From the NCBI GenBank assembly GCA_009911305.1, contig QXXC01000021.1:1-64000 (forward strand): 64,000 nucleotides of DNA, in the 5' to 3' direction. The position numbers and the translations under genes were made by a program. Shown here in pieces: positions 27,826 through 35,891 of this stretch. Positions within the stretch are counted from its first letter, which is position 1. Each line of letters starts with the position of its first letter. This DNA is from Clostridiaceae bacterium. Lineage in GTDB: Bacteria; Bacillota; Clostridia; Lachnospirales; Lachnospiraceae. The notes under the pieces are model-generated. The model saw only the letters and a list, made by a program, of their open reading frames with translations, searched no databases and had not been told where the DNA came from.

Positions 27826-29229
27826 ATGAGGGAAGATCTGGATGGCAGAGGCCGGCGGCAGGCGCAGAGCCGGAAAAGGGGCGCGGGCAGGAGAGGACGA
27901 AGTGGCATGGGCGGCGTGGGATTTTTGTCTCTTGTGCTGGCAGTGCTGGTGGTAACGGCCGGGTGGCTTTACTGGTATAAGCTTATAAGGGGAGAGAAGA
28001 CAAGGGTGGACGAGCGGGACAGGATGGCAGAGGTAGAGACGGAATTTTTTCCGGATGATCCGTCGGCCAGCCGGGTTCTTTTAGAGAGCAGCCAGGTAAA
28101 GGAAACGGCGGGAGAGAGCGAAACAGGGGAAGCGGCGCGGGAAGAGACGTCCGCAGAGACGCCCGCCGCGCAAAAGGCCGCGCAGACGCCAAAAGAGCTG
28201 ATGGAACGGATGACGCTGGAAGAAAAGGTGCTGCAGCTTTTTATCATCACGCCTGAGGCACTGACCGGGGTGGACGAGGTGTATGCGGCGGGGACAAAGA
28301 CCAGGGAGGCGATAGACGCGTATCCTGTGGGCGGGCTTGTCTATTTCCGCCAGAATTTAAAGGATCCGGCGCAGGTGAAGGACATGCTTTCCAGGTCAAA
28401 GGGATATTTTGTGGATCGGATTGGCATTGCGCCGTTTCTGAGCGTGGACGAGGAGGGCGGACAGGTGACAAGGATCGGCGGCCGCAGGGAGTTCGGAGCC
28501 GCGTCTTTTCCTGATATGAGCAAGATCGGCGCGAACGGGGATCCGGGGGAGGCATACCGTGTGGGTACGACGATAGGGGAGTATTTATCCGAATACGGTT
28601 TTAACGTGGATTTTGCGCCTGTGGCGGATGTGCTGACGAATCCGGAGAACACGGTTGTGGCCAGGCGATCGTTTGGAAGTGACGGCGCGGCGGCGGCCGC
28701 TTTTACGAATGAGGTGATCCGCGGGCTGGAGGAGAAGGGCGTGGAGGCGGTCTTAAAGCATTTTCCGGGCCATGGGGGGACGGCTGCGGACAGCCACAAG
28801 GGGTATGCGCAGACGCTCCGGACGCTGGAGGAGATGCGGGAGGAGGAATTTGTCCCCTTCCGGGAGGGCATAAAGGCCGGGTGCCGCTTTGTGATGGTGG
28901 GGCATATTTCGGCGCCAAAGGCGGCGGGCGATGAAAGGCCGGCTATCTTTTCAAAGAAAATGGTGACGGATATTCTGCGGGGTGAGCTGGGGTTTGACGG
29001 AATTATTGTGACGGACGCTATGAATATGAAGGCTGTGACCGACTCGTACGGGTCGTCGGAGGCGGCGGTTCTGGCTCTGCAGGCAGGAGTGGATATGCTT
29101 TTGATGCCTGCGGATTTCCGGGCGGCCTATAGCGGGGTGATGGAAGCGGTGAAAAACGGGACGCTTTCCGAGGCGCGCATTGAGGAGTCGGTCCAGAGGA
29201 TTCTGACAGTGAAAATGGGGATGGAGTAG
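27826..29229 (+). CDS. GH3 family beta-N-acetylhexosaminidase (NagZ-like)
   Basis: About 467 aa from ATG 27826 (AAAGGAA upstream; ATG 27796 is an alternative without ribosome site). A basic N-terminus and one membrane helix (LSLVLAVLVVTAGWLYW) anchor the enzyme, followed by a Glu/Ala-rich linker. The GH3 domain holds KHFPGHGGTAADSH with the NagZ His/Asp dyad and the nucleophile Asp in VTDAMNMKAV. It removes N-acetylglucosamine from cell-wall fragments or glycans at the cell surface. Seven bases separate it from the next gene. Confidence 0.93.
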   Translation: MREDLDGRGRRQAQSRKRGAGRRGRSGMGGVGFLSLVLAVLVVTAGWLYWYKLIRGEKTRVDERDRMAEVETEFFPDDPSASRVLLESSQVKETAGESETGEAAREETSAETPAAQKAAQTPKELMERMTLEEKVLQLFIITPEALTGVDEVYAAGTKTREAIDAYPVGGLVYFRQNLKDPAQVKDMLSRSKGYFVDRIGIAPFLSVDEEGGQVTRIGGRREFGAASFPDMSKIGANGDPGEAYRVGTTIGEYLSEYGFNVDFAPVADVLTNPENTVVARRSFGSDGAAAAAFTNEVIRGLEEKGVEAVLKHFPGHGGTAADSHKGYAQTLRTLEEMREEEFVPFREGIKAGCRFVMVGHISAPKAAGDERPAIFSKKMVTDILRGELGFDGIIVTDAMNMKAVTDSYGSSEAAVLALQAGVDMLLMPADFRAAYSGVMEAVKNGTLSEARIEESVQRILTVKMGME

Positions 29230-29235
29230 GCGGTT

Positions 29236-29730
29236 ATGGTAGCGTTAAGGATACAGGATTTAAAAGAATTTACGAAGAAACTGTTCATTGGGGAGACGTT
29301 TGACAAATGGATGGTCAGGGAGGCGTCGGTTGTCACCTATAACCGGTTTTCCATCGACGGAGCGGTACGGCGGGGGTATTATTCGGAGGAGGAGAGGCAG
29401 GAGCAGGGGATCGGGGAATACTCGTTCTGGAAGGCGCTCCGGCCGTTCTGCTTTTCCCTGATCAGGGGAAAACGCCTGCCGGAGAGCTTTGCCATTGTGT
29501 TTAAGCTGCCGCCTCCGGAGACGGCCCGTTTCCTGGAGGCCCGCGGCCTGGCCTGGAAGCCGGAGGAGGCGGGGCTTTACCTCAACGTGCGCTATGAGGA
29601 TCAGGCGCTGTACTGCGTGAGCGGGCTGTCTGTAAGTCAGTTTACCATGGATAAGAGCCTTGAGCATGAATGGGACGAGGCTGTGAAGGGATTTTTGAAG
29701 AAAGAAGGAATTGCCGCAGAGACGGGCTGA
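29236..29730 (+). CDS. DUF5721 family protein
   Basis: 164 aa, soluble, no signal peptide. It matches the small Lachnospiraceae family I know as DUF5721 (LKEFTKKLFIGETFDKWMVREA, FSIDGAVRRGYYSEEE). Function unknown. It is probably the last gene of the operon starting at maf; its end forms one arm of a terminator. Confidence 0.75.
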   Translation: MVALRIQDLKEFTKKLFIGETFDKWMVREASVVTYNRFSIDGAVRRGYYSEEERQEQGIGEYSFWKALRPFCFSLIRGKRLPESFAIVFKLPPPETARFLEARGLAWKPEEAGLYLNVRYEDQALYCVSGLSVSQFTMDKSLEHEWDEAVKGFLKKEGIAAETG

Positions 29731-29756
29731 ATGGAACGGCCCGCTCTGCGGCAATT
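29709..29756. terminator. Shared bidirectional hairpin
   Basis: AATTGCCGCAGAG plus CGGGC pairs with GCCCG plus CTCTGCGGCAATT, an 18-bp stem between convergent genes. The left arm lies inside the DUF5721 coding end. T-runs are weak on both sides. Confidence 0.65.
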
Positions 29757-29779
29757 ACAGTTTATGAGCCGGAGCGTGT

Positions 29780-30976
29780 TCAGTGTGTTAATATATAATG
29801 GCAGAACAGGATCGGTATCTGCTTATTCTGCTCCCAGATCGTGGGATATTCGGAAAATGCGACCGGGCAGGCGGAACGTCCCACTTCGATGGTGATTCCG
29901 GCAATCGGAGAGGATTCGCGCTGGAGCCAGTCCTTGAGTCCGCCGACACCCTTGGAGCCCAGGATCTGATATCCGGTCACTCCGGAGGCGGTCACGGCCA
30001 TGTCATACGATTCGGCCGCTTTTTTGTTGTCTTTCGTATCCCAGTAGAGAACCTGCCCCATAGCGTGATAGTTGATGACAGCAAGGAAGCCGTTCTGCGC
30101 AATCACGTTTGCCAGGGCCTGTGTCTCCGGCTCAGAGAGCGGAGCGCTTCCCTTGAAGTCTGAGGACGAGCCGTGGTTCAGCGTGGGATTTAAGGCCTCC
30201 CAGTCTGCGTTGAAATTGTGGTTTAAATCAACGCCGCGCGCGTTGCTCTTCCAGCGGACGAGATATTGTTCATAGGGGAGCGTGGTGCGTTCCTCGGCCA
30301 CATCGGCCGCATACATGGCCCGGATACCCTCCTGAAGCTCAGGGGAGCGGATAGCGCCTTCCCCAAACTGGCTGAGCGCGACTCCGTCCGGGTTTGTCAT
30401 GGGCACAAAGTGGATGGCAGTCTGGCCCATCAGGACGTTTAGCGGCTGTCCAAGGTAGCTGCCGGTATCCTGGAAGGCCAGCAGGTATTCAATCTGCTGC
30501 ATCATCAGGGGAACGACGATGTATTCCCTGCCATGGATGGCTCCCTGAAAGAGGATCTTTTTCTGAGCGCCCGGGTTGCCGATGATAATATCATAGATAT
30601 TCCTGCCGTCCAGAGTCTGCCCGATCACCTGGTAATTGATGCGGCCCGGATAGCGGGCGGCCAGCGCCAGAATATCCTGCTCCATCTGTTCGTAGGTATA
30701 TTTGTCAACGGGATGCACGATGGGATCCGTAATTGTCTGATTATAAAAGGAATCATCCACAGCGGGCGGCGTATCCGGAAGAGGGGCGGCGGATCCGGGG
30801 CCTGCCGGGCCGGAACCGGATCCGGAGTCAGGAACCGTGGCTGCAGGCGGTATATCGCCGGCCGGCCCTGCCCAGGCAGGGATCGGCGACAGCGCCATGA
30901 AGGCAAGCGACAGGCACAGACAGCCTGCAGCAGCCTTTTTTGTCATACGTTTACGGGAGTTATGGGTAAATTTCAT
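29780..30976 (-). CDS. Secreted M14 zinc carboxypeptidase
   Basis: 398 aa. Signal peptide about 1-36 (LCLSLAFMALSPIPAWAG), then a Pro/Gly/Ser linker. M14 catalytic domain: zinc ligands His and Glu in GAIHGREY, His in VINYHAMG, catalytic Glu in GITIEVG, and substrate-binding Arg/Asn in ARGVDLNHNFN. Probable wall-peptide or gamma-D-glutamyl-meso-DAP-type carboxypeptidase, secreted. A perfect-consensus sigma-A promoter precedes it. Confidence 0.9.
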   Translation of the reverse strand: MKFTHNSRKRMTKKAAAGCLCLSLAFMALSPIPAWAGPAGDIPPAATVPDSGSGSGPAGPGSAAPLPDTPPAVDDSFYNQTITDPIVHPVDKYTYEQMEQDILALAARYPGRINYQVIGQTLDGRNIYDIIIGNPGAQKKILFQGAIHGREYIVVPLMMQQIEYLLAFQDTGSYLGQPLNVLMGQTAIHFVPMTNPDGVALSQFGEGAIRSPELQEGIRAMYAADVAEERTTLPYEQYLVRWKSNARGVDLNHNFNADWEALNPTLNHGSSSDFKGSAPLSEPETQALANVIAQNGFLAVINYHAMGQVLYWDTKDNKKAAESYDMAVTASGVTGYQILGSKGVGGLKDWLQRESSPIAGITIEVGRSACPVAFSEYPTIWEQNKQIPILFCHYILTH

Positions 30977-31003
30977 GAAGCTTATCCTCCTTTTTCTTAC
31001 GTA

Positions 31004-31032
31004 ATTATAAGAGAGGGGGAGATAAATGTCAA
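31004..31032 (-). promoter_or_regulatory. Promoter of the M14 peptidase gene
   Basis: On the minus strand TTGACA, 17-bp spacer, TATAAT: a perfect sigma-A consensus, about 35 bp from the start codon. Confidence 0.8.
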
Positions 31033-31070
31033 CGCAGTGGAAAAAATTGAAAGAAAAAAGAAAAAAGTGT

Positions 31071-31142
31071 GTAACCGTTCAGCCTTTGACTCCGCGGGGG
31101 GGGGTGAGCGGCGGTCACAGAAAACCCGAGAGCAGCAGGGAA
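31071..31142 (+). repeat. Truncated copy of the MITE-like repeat
   Basis: About 72 bp aligning with the left part of the 33636-33780 element (GTAAC[C]GTTCAGCCTT...GGTCACAGAAAA[C]CCGAG[A]GCAGCA) with substitutions and a poly-G run. The right half with its terminal repeat is missing. It sits just upstream of the spoIIID promoter. Confidence 0.65.
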
Positions 31143-31160
31143 CAATGACCTGAAAACGGA

Positions 31161-31189
31161 ACATATTTACAGACCGCATCGCATAATCT
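31161..31189 (+). promoter_or_regulatory. Candidate sigma-E promoter of spoIIID
   Basis: ACATATT at 31161-31167, 14-bp spacer, CATAATCT at 31182-31189, close to the sigma-E consensus KMATATT-N14-CATACAHT. spoIIID is a known mother-cell sigma-E target. Confidence 0.6.
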
Positions 31190-31219
31190 GTAAAAACAAG
31201 ATTTTGCGGGGGATTTTCC

Positions 31220-31495
31220 GTGAAAGAATATATTGAGGAGCGTGCGGTAGCGATAGCCAATTACATTATAGACTACAATGCGACGGTGAGGCAGACGGCG
31301 AAGAAATTTGGGATTTCCAAGTCCACGGTGCATAAGGATGTAACGGACCGCTTAGAGCACATCAATCCGTCTCTTGCGGCGCGCGCCAGGGTGATTCTGG
31401 ATATCAATAAGGCCGAGCGCCATATCCGCGGCGGGATGGCTACAAGGGAGAAATACCAGCATCAGCTCCAGGCTTGCAGCAGGGAGAGGGATTAG
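31220..31495 (+). CDS. spoIIID: Sporulation transcription factor SpoIIID
   Basis: 91 aa, GTG start at 31220. The protein begins MKEYIEERAVAIANYI and has the helix-turn-helix VRQTAKKFGISKSTVHKDVTDRL, very close to known SpoIIID, with a basic C-terminal helix. It is a mother-cell regulator that tunes sigma-E and sigma-K genes. A sigma-E-type promoter lies 31 bp upstream. After the TAG stop comes AGCGTGTCTGAAA, also found after the amidase gene. Confidence 0.96.
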   Translation: MKEYIEERAVAIANYIIDYNATVRQTAKKFGISKSTVHKDVTDRLEHINPSLAARARVILDINKAERHIRGGMATREKYQHQLQACSRERD

Positions 31496-31591
31496 AGCGT
31501 GTCTGAAAATGCAAAAGTTTTTTTGTTCCGGGTCATAAAGCGCTGCGGGTTCCAATAAAATGGTAGTAATTAAACCAAGCAGGGAGTTTTT

Positions 31592-32023
31592 ATGAAAATC
31601 CTAAAAAAAGGAAAACAGTGTCTCATCCTTTTGGTACTGTCGCTTCTGATGGCGGCCGCGTGCCTTTTCGGGTGCGGCAAGAAGGAGGCGGCGGAGGATA
31701 AGATCCAGGATCTGGAATTTACGGTTGTGGGACAGAATGAGGTTCCTCAGGAGCTGCAGGAGATCATTGAGCAAAAGAAGCGGGAGCCGTTCCGTCTGAC
31801 GTATACGAGCGGCCAGGATTTGTACATAGCGGCCGGATATGGGGAACAGAAAACAGGAGGATACAGCATTACAGTGCCGGAGCTTTATCTGACGGAAAAT
31901 TCCATCACGATCCGGACCGAGCTGGAGGGGCCGGAGCAGGGAGAGCAGACCGGTTCTGAGCCGTCGTATCCGTATGTTGTTGTCAGGATGGAGTTTATGG
32001 AACAGCCGGTCGTGTTTAAATAG
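31592..32023 (+). CDS. PrcB-domain lipoprotein
   Basis: 143 aa. Signal and lipobox (AAACLFGCGKK) predict lipidation near residue 28. The C-terminal half matches the PrcB_C pattern: GYGEQKTGGYSITVPELYL, then SITIRTELEGPEQGEQ and YPYVVVRMEF. PrcB-type proteins partner with surface proteases in some bacteria; no such protease gene is adjacent. The hairpin at 32054-32085 may terminate it. Confidence 0.78.
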   Translation: MKILKKGKQCLILLVLSLLMAAACLFGCGKKEAAEDKIQDLEFTVVGQNEVPQELQEIIEQKKREPFRLTYTSGQDLYIAAGYGEQKTGGYSITVPELYLTENSITIRTELEGPEQGEQTGSEPSYPYVVVRMEFMEQPVVFK

Positions 32024-32053
32024 CAGGAATGGTAACAGGATGATGAAATATGG

Positions 32054-32090
32054 ATTCCCGGTTATTGCATGCAATAGCCGGGAATAATTT
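32054..32090 (+). terminator. Hairpin after the PrcB-domain gene
   Basis: ATTCCCGG (32054-32061) pairs with CCGGGAAT (32078-32085), with further inner pairs TTATTG/CAATAG, followed by AATTTATG. The T-run is weak. Confidence 0.55.
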
Positions 32091-32103
32091 ATGAAGTTTT
32101 TAT

Positions 32104-32132
32104 TTGTATATCCGTCTCGTCTGAGGTATAAT
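32104..32132 (+). promoter_or_regulatory. Promoter in the long gap before 32555
   Basis: TTGTAT at 32104-32109, 17-bp spacer, TATAAT at 32127-32132. Transcription from about 32139 would give a leader of over 400 nt before the next clear gene. Confidence 0.65.
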
Positions 32133-32231
32133 AAATCCATACAGACAGTATGTTCGATGCTGTTCATTCAGGAAGGCCCGTTCGGGCCGGGCATCGGGCG
32201 GGTTCATGTGGTTCGGTGCTTTCATTTGATG

Positions 32232-32334
32232 TGTATCGCATAACAAATCCGGAATAATGCGTTAAAAATCAGAATAGAATGTTATTGTTCGCTGCAATTC
32301 ACAGCGGCCGTTTCTTTATTCGATACAGATTTTT
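32232..32334 (+). ncRNA. Candidate structured RNA
   Basis: Within the 531-bp gap 32024-32554. TGTATCGCATAA (32232-32243) pairs with TTATTCGATACA (32316-32327) with one mismatch, closing a domain of about 96 nt. Inside are AATAA/TTATT and CGCTG/CAGCG helices, giving a junction-like fold. GATTTTTGG follows the closing helix. I do not recognise the family; the gap also holds GGCCCGTTCGGGCC (about 32174-32187). Confidence 0.35.
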
Positions 32335-32554
32335 GGCCGAGATCGTGCGCGCCGGGGGTTTACGGCGCAGATAACGGTGAATTCAGCGATGCTGTATCAG
32401 GCCGCCGGAAAGGAAATCAGACGGGAGATGAGAAGAGAATATGGGGGATTACAGAAGGCTTACAGTGAGATTCTGTTCTGCTGGCAGGAGGCTTCGTTCG
32501 AGCGGTGTCAGAAGGAGCCGTACCAGAGCGTAAAGCGGAAAGAGAGGATGTACG

Positions 32555-33628
32555 ATGGATATGAAACATGCGGGGCACGGGGGATACGCGGGCAGGAGGA
32601 GGATTTTTAGACGCGCGCGGGCGGGCATCCCGGAAAAATACAGGAGGCTGGGCCTGGCCTGTATGCTCTGCCTGCTGGCTGCCCCGGATTTTGGCATTTT
32701 GTGGGGGCCTGGCTCCGGTTTTGTCTACGCGCAGGAGGAGAGACGGGATGCGGATTGGGCGCGCTATTCGGAGATCTATGATTCGCCGGAGATGATCCCG
32801 GAACCTCCAAAGGAGTTTACAGGCGAAGGCGGGGAGCGCTTCCGGCTGATGTCAGAGACGCTTGTGGAGGTTCCGGCCACAGGGCGGAGAAAGCGGATTT
32901 CCGGGGAGGTGATTTACCGGGAGGTGAGCCGGGATATGGCGGCGCCGGACACTGCGCGGATGGAAGTTTGGGATGAGGAGAGCAAAAAGACGTTTGAAGC
33001 TGTGCTGCCTCTTGAGAGCGCGTCCTTTGAGGGGGAGCGCTGGAACGGGGATTTCGCTTTTACCGTGACGTTTCACACGTATGGGGCGGATTATTACCGG
33101 CTGGGGGAGCTTCAGATTTTGCATGATCCGGACGGGCCTTCTCTGTGGACGCACCGGGCCGCGCTTCTGAAGGAGCTGGGGAAAAAGGAGGAGGATTACC
33201 GGATTGAGTCGATTGACTGGGCCGGGGAGGCTTACAGAGACGAAAACGGGGTTCTCTGCCGCGACGCCCGCGCGTCAGGGAGCCGGAGAGTGTGGGACTG
33301 CCGGGCTGTTTATGCGGGAGAGACGGCTCTGCCGGATTACACGAGATACCGGCTTTTGATGGAGTATGAGAGAGTGGAGCCGGAGGCCGGGGAAGCGGCT
33401 TACGGGACGCCGGGGCGGGAGGCGGTCAGAGATGCCGGGAGGCCCGCGCATCAGGGAGCGCTCCCGCGCGGGGCGGCCAGGGAGGCGCTCCCGGCCTGGC
33501 TGAGATGGCTGAGGACAGGCGCAGGCGTGTCGTTTGGCCTTCTGCTTGCGGCAGCGGCCATATGGGGCTTTCGACAGCTTCTTAAGCTGGCCGGCAGGCT
33601 GCAGGAAGAAAGGGAGAGGGAATCATGA
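32555..33628 (+). CDS. Secreted or anchored protein of unknown function
   Basis: 357 aa, unrecognised. A basic N-terminus and hydrophobic segment (LGLACMLCLLAAPDFGILW) act as a signal ending near VYAQ; the body is acidic with beta-rich repeats (VTFHTYGADYYRLGELQIL). A C-terminal membrane helix (TGAGVSFGLLLAAAAIWGF) is followed by a charged cytoplasmic tail. The topology is that of a surface protein exposed outside the cell. AGAGAGGATG precedes the start. The MITE-like repeat begins 8 bp after its stop. Confidence 0.7.
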   Translation: MDMKHAGHGGYAGRRRIFRRARAGIPEKYRRLGLACMLCLLAAPDFGILWGPGSGFVYAQEERRDADWARYSEIYDSPEMIPEPPKEFTGEGGERFRLMSETLVEVPATGRRKRISGEVIYREVSRDMAAPDTARMEVWDEESKKTFEAVLPLESASFEGERWNGDFAFTVTFHTYGADYYRLGELQILHDPDGPSLWTHRAALLKELGKKEEDYRIESIDWAGEAYRDENGVLCRDARASGSRRVWDCRAVYAGETALPDYTRYRLLMEYERVEPEAGEAAYGTPGREAVRDAGRPAHQGALPRGAAREALPAWLRWLRTGAGVSFGLLLAAAAIWGFRQLLKLAGRLQEERERES

Positions 33629-33635
33629 AAGAAGG

Positions 33636-33780
33636 GTAACAGTTCAGCCTTCGACTCTGCGAGGTGTTTTTTGTGAGCGAAGGTCACAGAAAATCCGAGG
33701 GCAGCAAGCGCGAAATTGTGCAGAAGGCACAATTTCTGTGCATCATTTGTTGCAGTTTAGCCGGAAGGCTGAACTGTAAC
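33636..33780 (+). repeat. MITE-like palindromic repeat, full copy
   Basis: 145 bp with imperfect terminal inverted repeats: GTAACAGTTCAGCCTTC at the left and GAAGGCTGAACTGTAAC at the right (one base shorter match). An internal perfect hairpin is AAATTGTGC-AGAAG-GCACAATTT. No coding capacity. A second, truncated copy lies at 31071-31142. The shape fits a small non-autonomous mobile repeat; no target duplication was established. Confidence 0.7.
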
Positions 33781-33809
33781 AAAGAAGGAGTGACGTCTGG
33801 CAGGGATTG

Positions 33810-33838
33810 TTGACTATTTTCGCGGAAGGACGTATACT
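33810..33838 (+). promoter_or_regulatory. Promoter of the 33871 gene group
   Basis: TTGACT at 33810-33815, 17-bp spacer, TATACT at 33833-33838, immediately after the MITE-like repeat. Confidence 0.65.
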
Positions 33839-33870
33839 TTATGGAAATAAAGCGCAGGAGGGATGAACCT

Positions 33871-34119
33871 ATGTCCAGGGAAGTGGTATTTAAGATGGAG
33901 CGGCCGAATCTGGTGGAGATCGGCCAGTCCGTGGAGGTTACGGAATCCGTCACGCCCTTTAATGTAAACTATATGATCGAGCCGGCTGTGGCCATGTCCG
34001 GCCTGTTCAAGCTGAACGACAGGATCAAGGCGGATCATGGAGTGGTGAAGAATATTGAGGAGAATGACAGGGGATTCTATGTAACAGTGGAGTTTGATGA
34101 ACAGGAGGAGAAGCGATGA
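33871..34119 (+). CDS. Small conserved hypothetical protein
   Basis: 82 aa from ATG 33871, preceded by AGGAGGG at optimal distance (ATG 33841 is in frame but overlaps the predicted promoter). The sequence VVFKMERPNLVEIGQSVEVTESVTPFNVNYMIEP looks like a small beta-domain. I do not recognise it. Stop and the next start overlap (ATGA). Confidence 0.65.
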   Translation: MSREVVFKMERPNLVEIGQSVEVTESVTPFNVNYMIEPAVAMSGLFKLNDRIKADHGVVKNIEENDRGFYVTVEFDEQEEKR

Positions 34120-34295
34120 GAAAGATACCGCAGGATCCGGCTATGTGCGTGAGCTTTGTGAATACGCAGCTACGGGACGGCTGCGCGGATTTGGATGAAT
34201 TTTGCCGGGAATTTGAGATCGGGAGGGCCGGGCTGGAGGAAAAGCTTCTGGAGGCCGGCTATGTATATGACAGGGCGGTGAATCGTTTTAAGTAG
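34116..34295 (+). CDS. DUF4250 domain protein
   Basis: 59 aa, shorter than most gene-calling cut-offs. It reads MRKIPQDPAMCVSFVNTQLR and continues DGCADLDEFCREFEIG; the PxxPxMxxSxxNxxLRD pattern and length match DUF4250. Function unknown. It overlaps the upstream gene by 4 bp (ATGA) and ends 17 bp before cardiolipin synthase. Confidence 0.85.
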   Translation: MRKIPQDPAMCVSFVNTQLRDGCADLDEFCREFEIGRAGLEEKLLEAGYVYDRAVNRFK

Positions 34296-34312
34296 GGCCG
34301 GGGTGATGCAGG

Positions 34313-35809
34313 ATGGAGATGTTGGCGTATGCGTTTGGCGAGGCGGCCGGGGTATGGCAGTGGATTCTGCTGCATATCTGGGCGGTCAATCTGGTACTCT
34401 GCGTGGTGATTGTCTTTTTCCGCCGCCATGATCCAAGGGCGGTATGGACCTGGCTTCTTGCGCTTTATTTTATCCCTGTTTTCGGGTTTCTGTTTTATCT
34501 TCTGCTGGAGCAGGATTACAGAAAGAGCAGGATGTTCCGGGTGAAGGAGGTTGAGGATCGGCTGAAATATTCGGCGCGCAACCAGGAGGCGTTTATCAGG
34601 AGCCGGGATATGGCGCTTCTGGGAACGCTGGCGGGCTATTACTCGGATCTGGTGATGTATAACCTGGAGACCTCCGGCGCGGTGCTGACGATGAATAACC
34701 GTGTGGAGCTGCTGACAGACGGCGTGGAGAAATTCGCGGATCTGAGGGCGGAGCTTGAGAAGGCCGCCCGGTATATTCATATCCAGTATTACATTATTAA
34801 AAATGACGAGGTATTTGGCTCCCTGCTTCCGGTTCTTCTCAAAAAGGCCGCGCAGGGCGTGGAGATCCGGATTCTCTGTGACGGTATGGGCGGGCGGTTT
34901 ATGCCTAAGAAGAACTGGGAACGCCTGAAAAGGGCCGGTGTGAAGACGGCCGTGTTCTTCCCGCCCTTTTTAGGCCGCCTGAACCTGCGTGTCAATTACC
35001 GGAATCACCGCAAGATTGTGGTGATCGACGGGCGGGTCGGCTATGTGGGCGGGTTCAATATCGGAAAGGAATATATTTCCAGGGATCCGAAGTTTGGCTA
35101 TTGGCGCGATACGCATTTAAAGCTGTACGGCGAGGCGGTTTTAGGGCTGCAGCTCCGTTTTGCGCAGGATTGGAACTATGCGTCGGGAGAGAATCTGTTT
35201 CGGGACATGTCATATTTCAGGGAAGAGAGCCTTCCCCTGCCTCCGGACAGCCTCTGCGAGGGGGTGGGAATCCAGATCATATCCAGCGGGCCGGATACGC
35301 AGACCCGCCAGATACGTGACAATTATCTGGAGCTGTTTCACAAGGCCCGCCATCACATTTATATCCAGACGCCGTACTTTATCCCGGACGACGCCGTCCT
35401 GTCCGCCCTTCAGATTGCGGCGCGCTCCGGCGTGGACGTGCGCCTGATGATCCCCTGCAAGCCGGATCACCCCTTTGTGTACTGGGCGACGTATTCCTAT
35501 GCCGGCGATCTGTTAAAAGCAGGGGCCCGCTGTTATACGTATGAAAACGGTTTTCTGCACGCCAAAGGCGTCACGGTGGACGGGTGCGTGAGCTGCTACG
35601 GCACGGCGAATATGGATATACGCAGCTTTCAGCTAAACTTTGAAGTCAACGCCGTGATCTATGACGAGCGGACGACAGAGCGGCTGGAGGATGTATTTCT
35701 CAGGGATCTGCCCCGCTGCCGTGAAATCACGCTGGATGACTATGAGGAGCGCGGGCTTCTGATCCGCTTCAAAGAGCAGTGCTGCCGCCTTTTGTCGCCG
35801 CTTCTGTAA
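34313..35809 (+). CDS. cls: Cardiolipin synthase
   Basis: 498 aa. Two N-terminal membrane helices are followed by a phospholipase-D fold with two HKD motifs: NHRKIVVID (about residues 228-236) and HAKGVTVDG (about 417-425), each with the HxKxxxxD catalytic pattern. It condenses two phosphatidylglycerol molecules to cardiolipin. GGGTGATGCAGG precedes ATG 34313. plsC follows, so this is a phospholipid locus. Confidence 0.95.
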   Translation: MEMLAYAFGEAAGVWQWILLHIWAVNLVLCVVIVFFRRHDPRAVWTWLLALYFIPVFGFLFYLLLEQDYRKSRMFRVKEVEDRLKYSARNQEAFIRSRDMALLGTLAGYYSDLVMYNLETSGAVLTMNNRVELLTDGVEKFADLRAELEKAARYIHIQYYIIKNDEVFGSLLPVLLKKAAQGVEIRILCDGMGGRFMPKKNWERLKRAGVKTAVFFPPFLGRLNLRVNYRNHRKIVVIDGRVGYVGGFNIGKEYISRDPKFGYWRDTHLKLYGEAVLGLQLRFAQDWNYASGENLFRDMSYFREESLPLPPDSLCEGVGIQIISSGPDTQTRQIRDNYLELFHKARHHIYIQTPYFIPDDAVLSALQIAARSGVDVRLMIPCKPDHPFVYWATYSYAGDLLKAGARCYTYENGFLHAKGVTVDGCVSCYGTANMDIRSFQLNFEVNAVIYDERTTERLEDVFLRDLPRCREITLDDYEERGLLIRFKEQCCRLLSPLL

Positions 35810-35834
35810 ACCCGGAAAGAGAAGAAACTGGCTC

Positions 35835-35863
35835 TTGTAAAACGCGCCTTCTTTTTATATAAT
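35835..35863 (+). promoter_or_regulatory. Promoter of plsC
   Basis: TTGTAA at 35835-35840, 17-bp spacer, TATAAT at 35858-35863, about 30 bp before the start codon. Confidence 0.65.
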
Positions 35864-35891
35864 AGACACGATAAAAAGAGGAGGAGACGTT

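Noticed and set aside
32377-32610. 77-aa open frame in the long leader
   Set aside because: Weak ribosome site, no recognisable motif, and it overlaps the start of the 357-aa gene by 56 bp. Possible but not supported.
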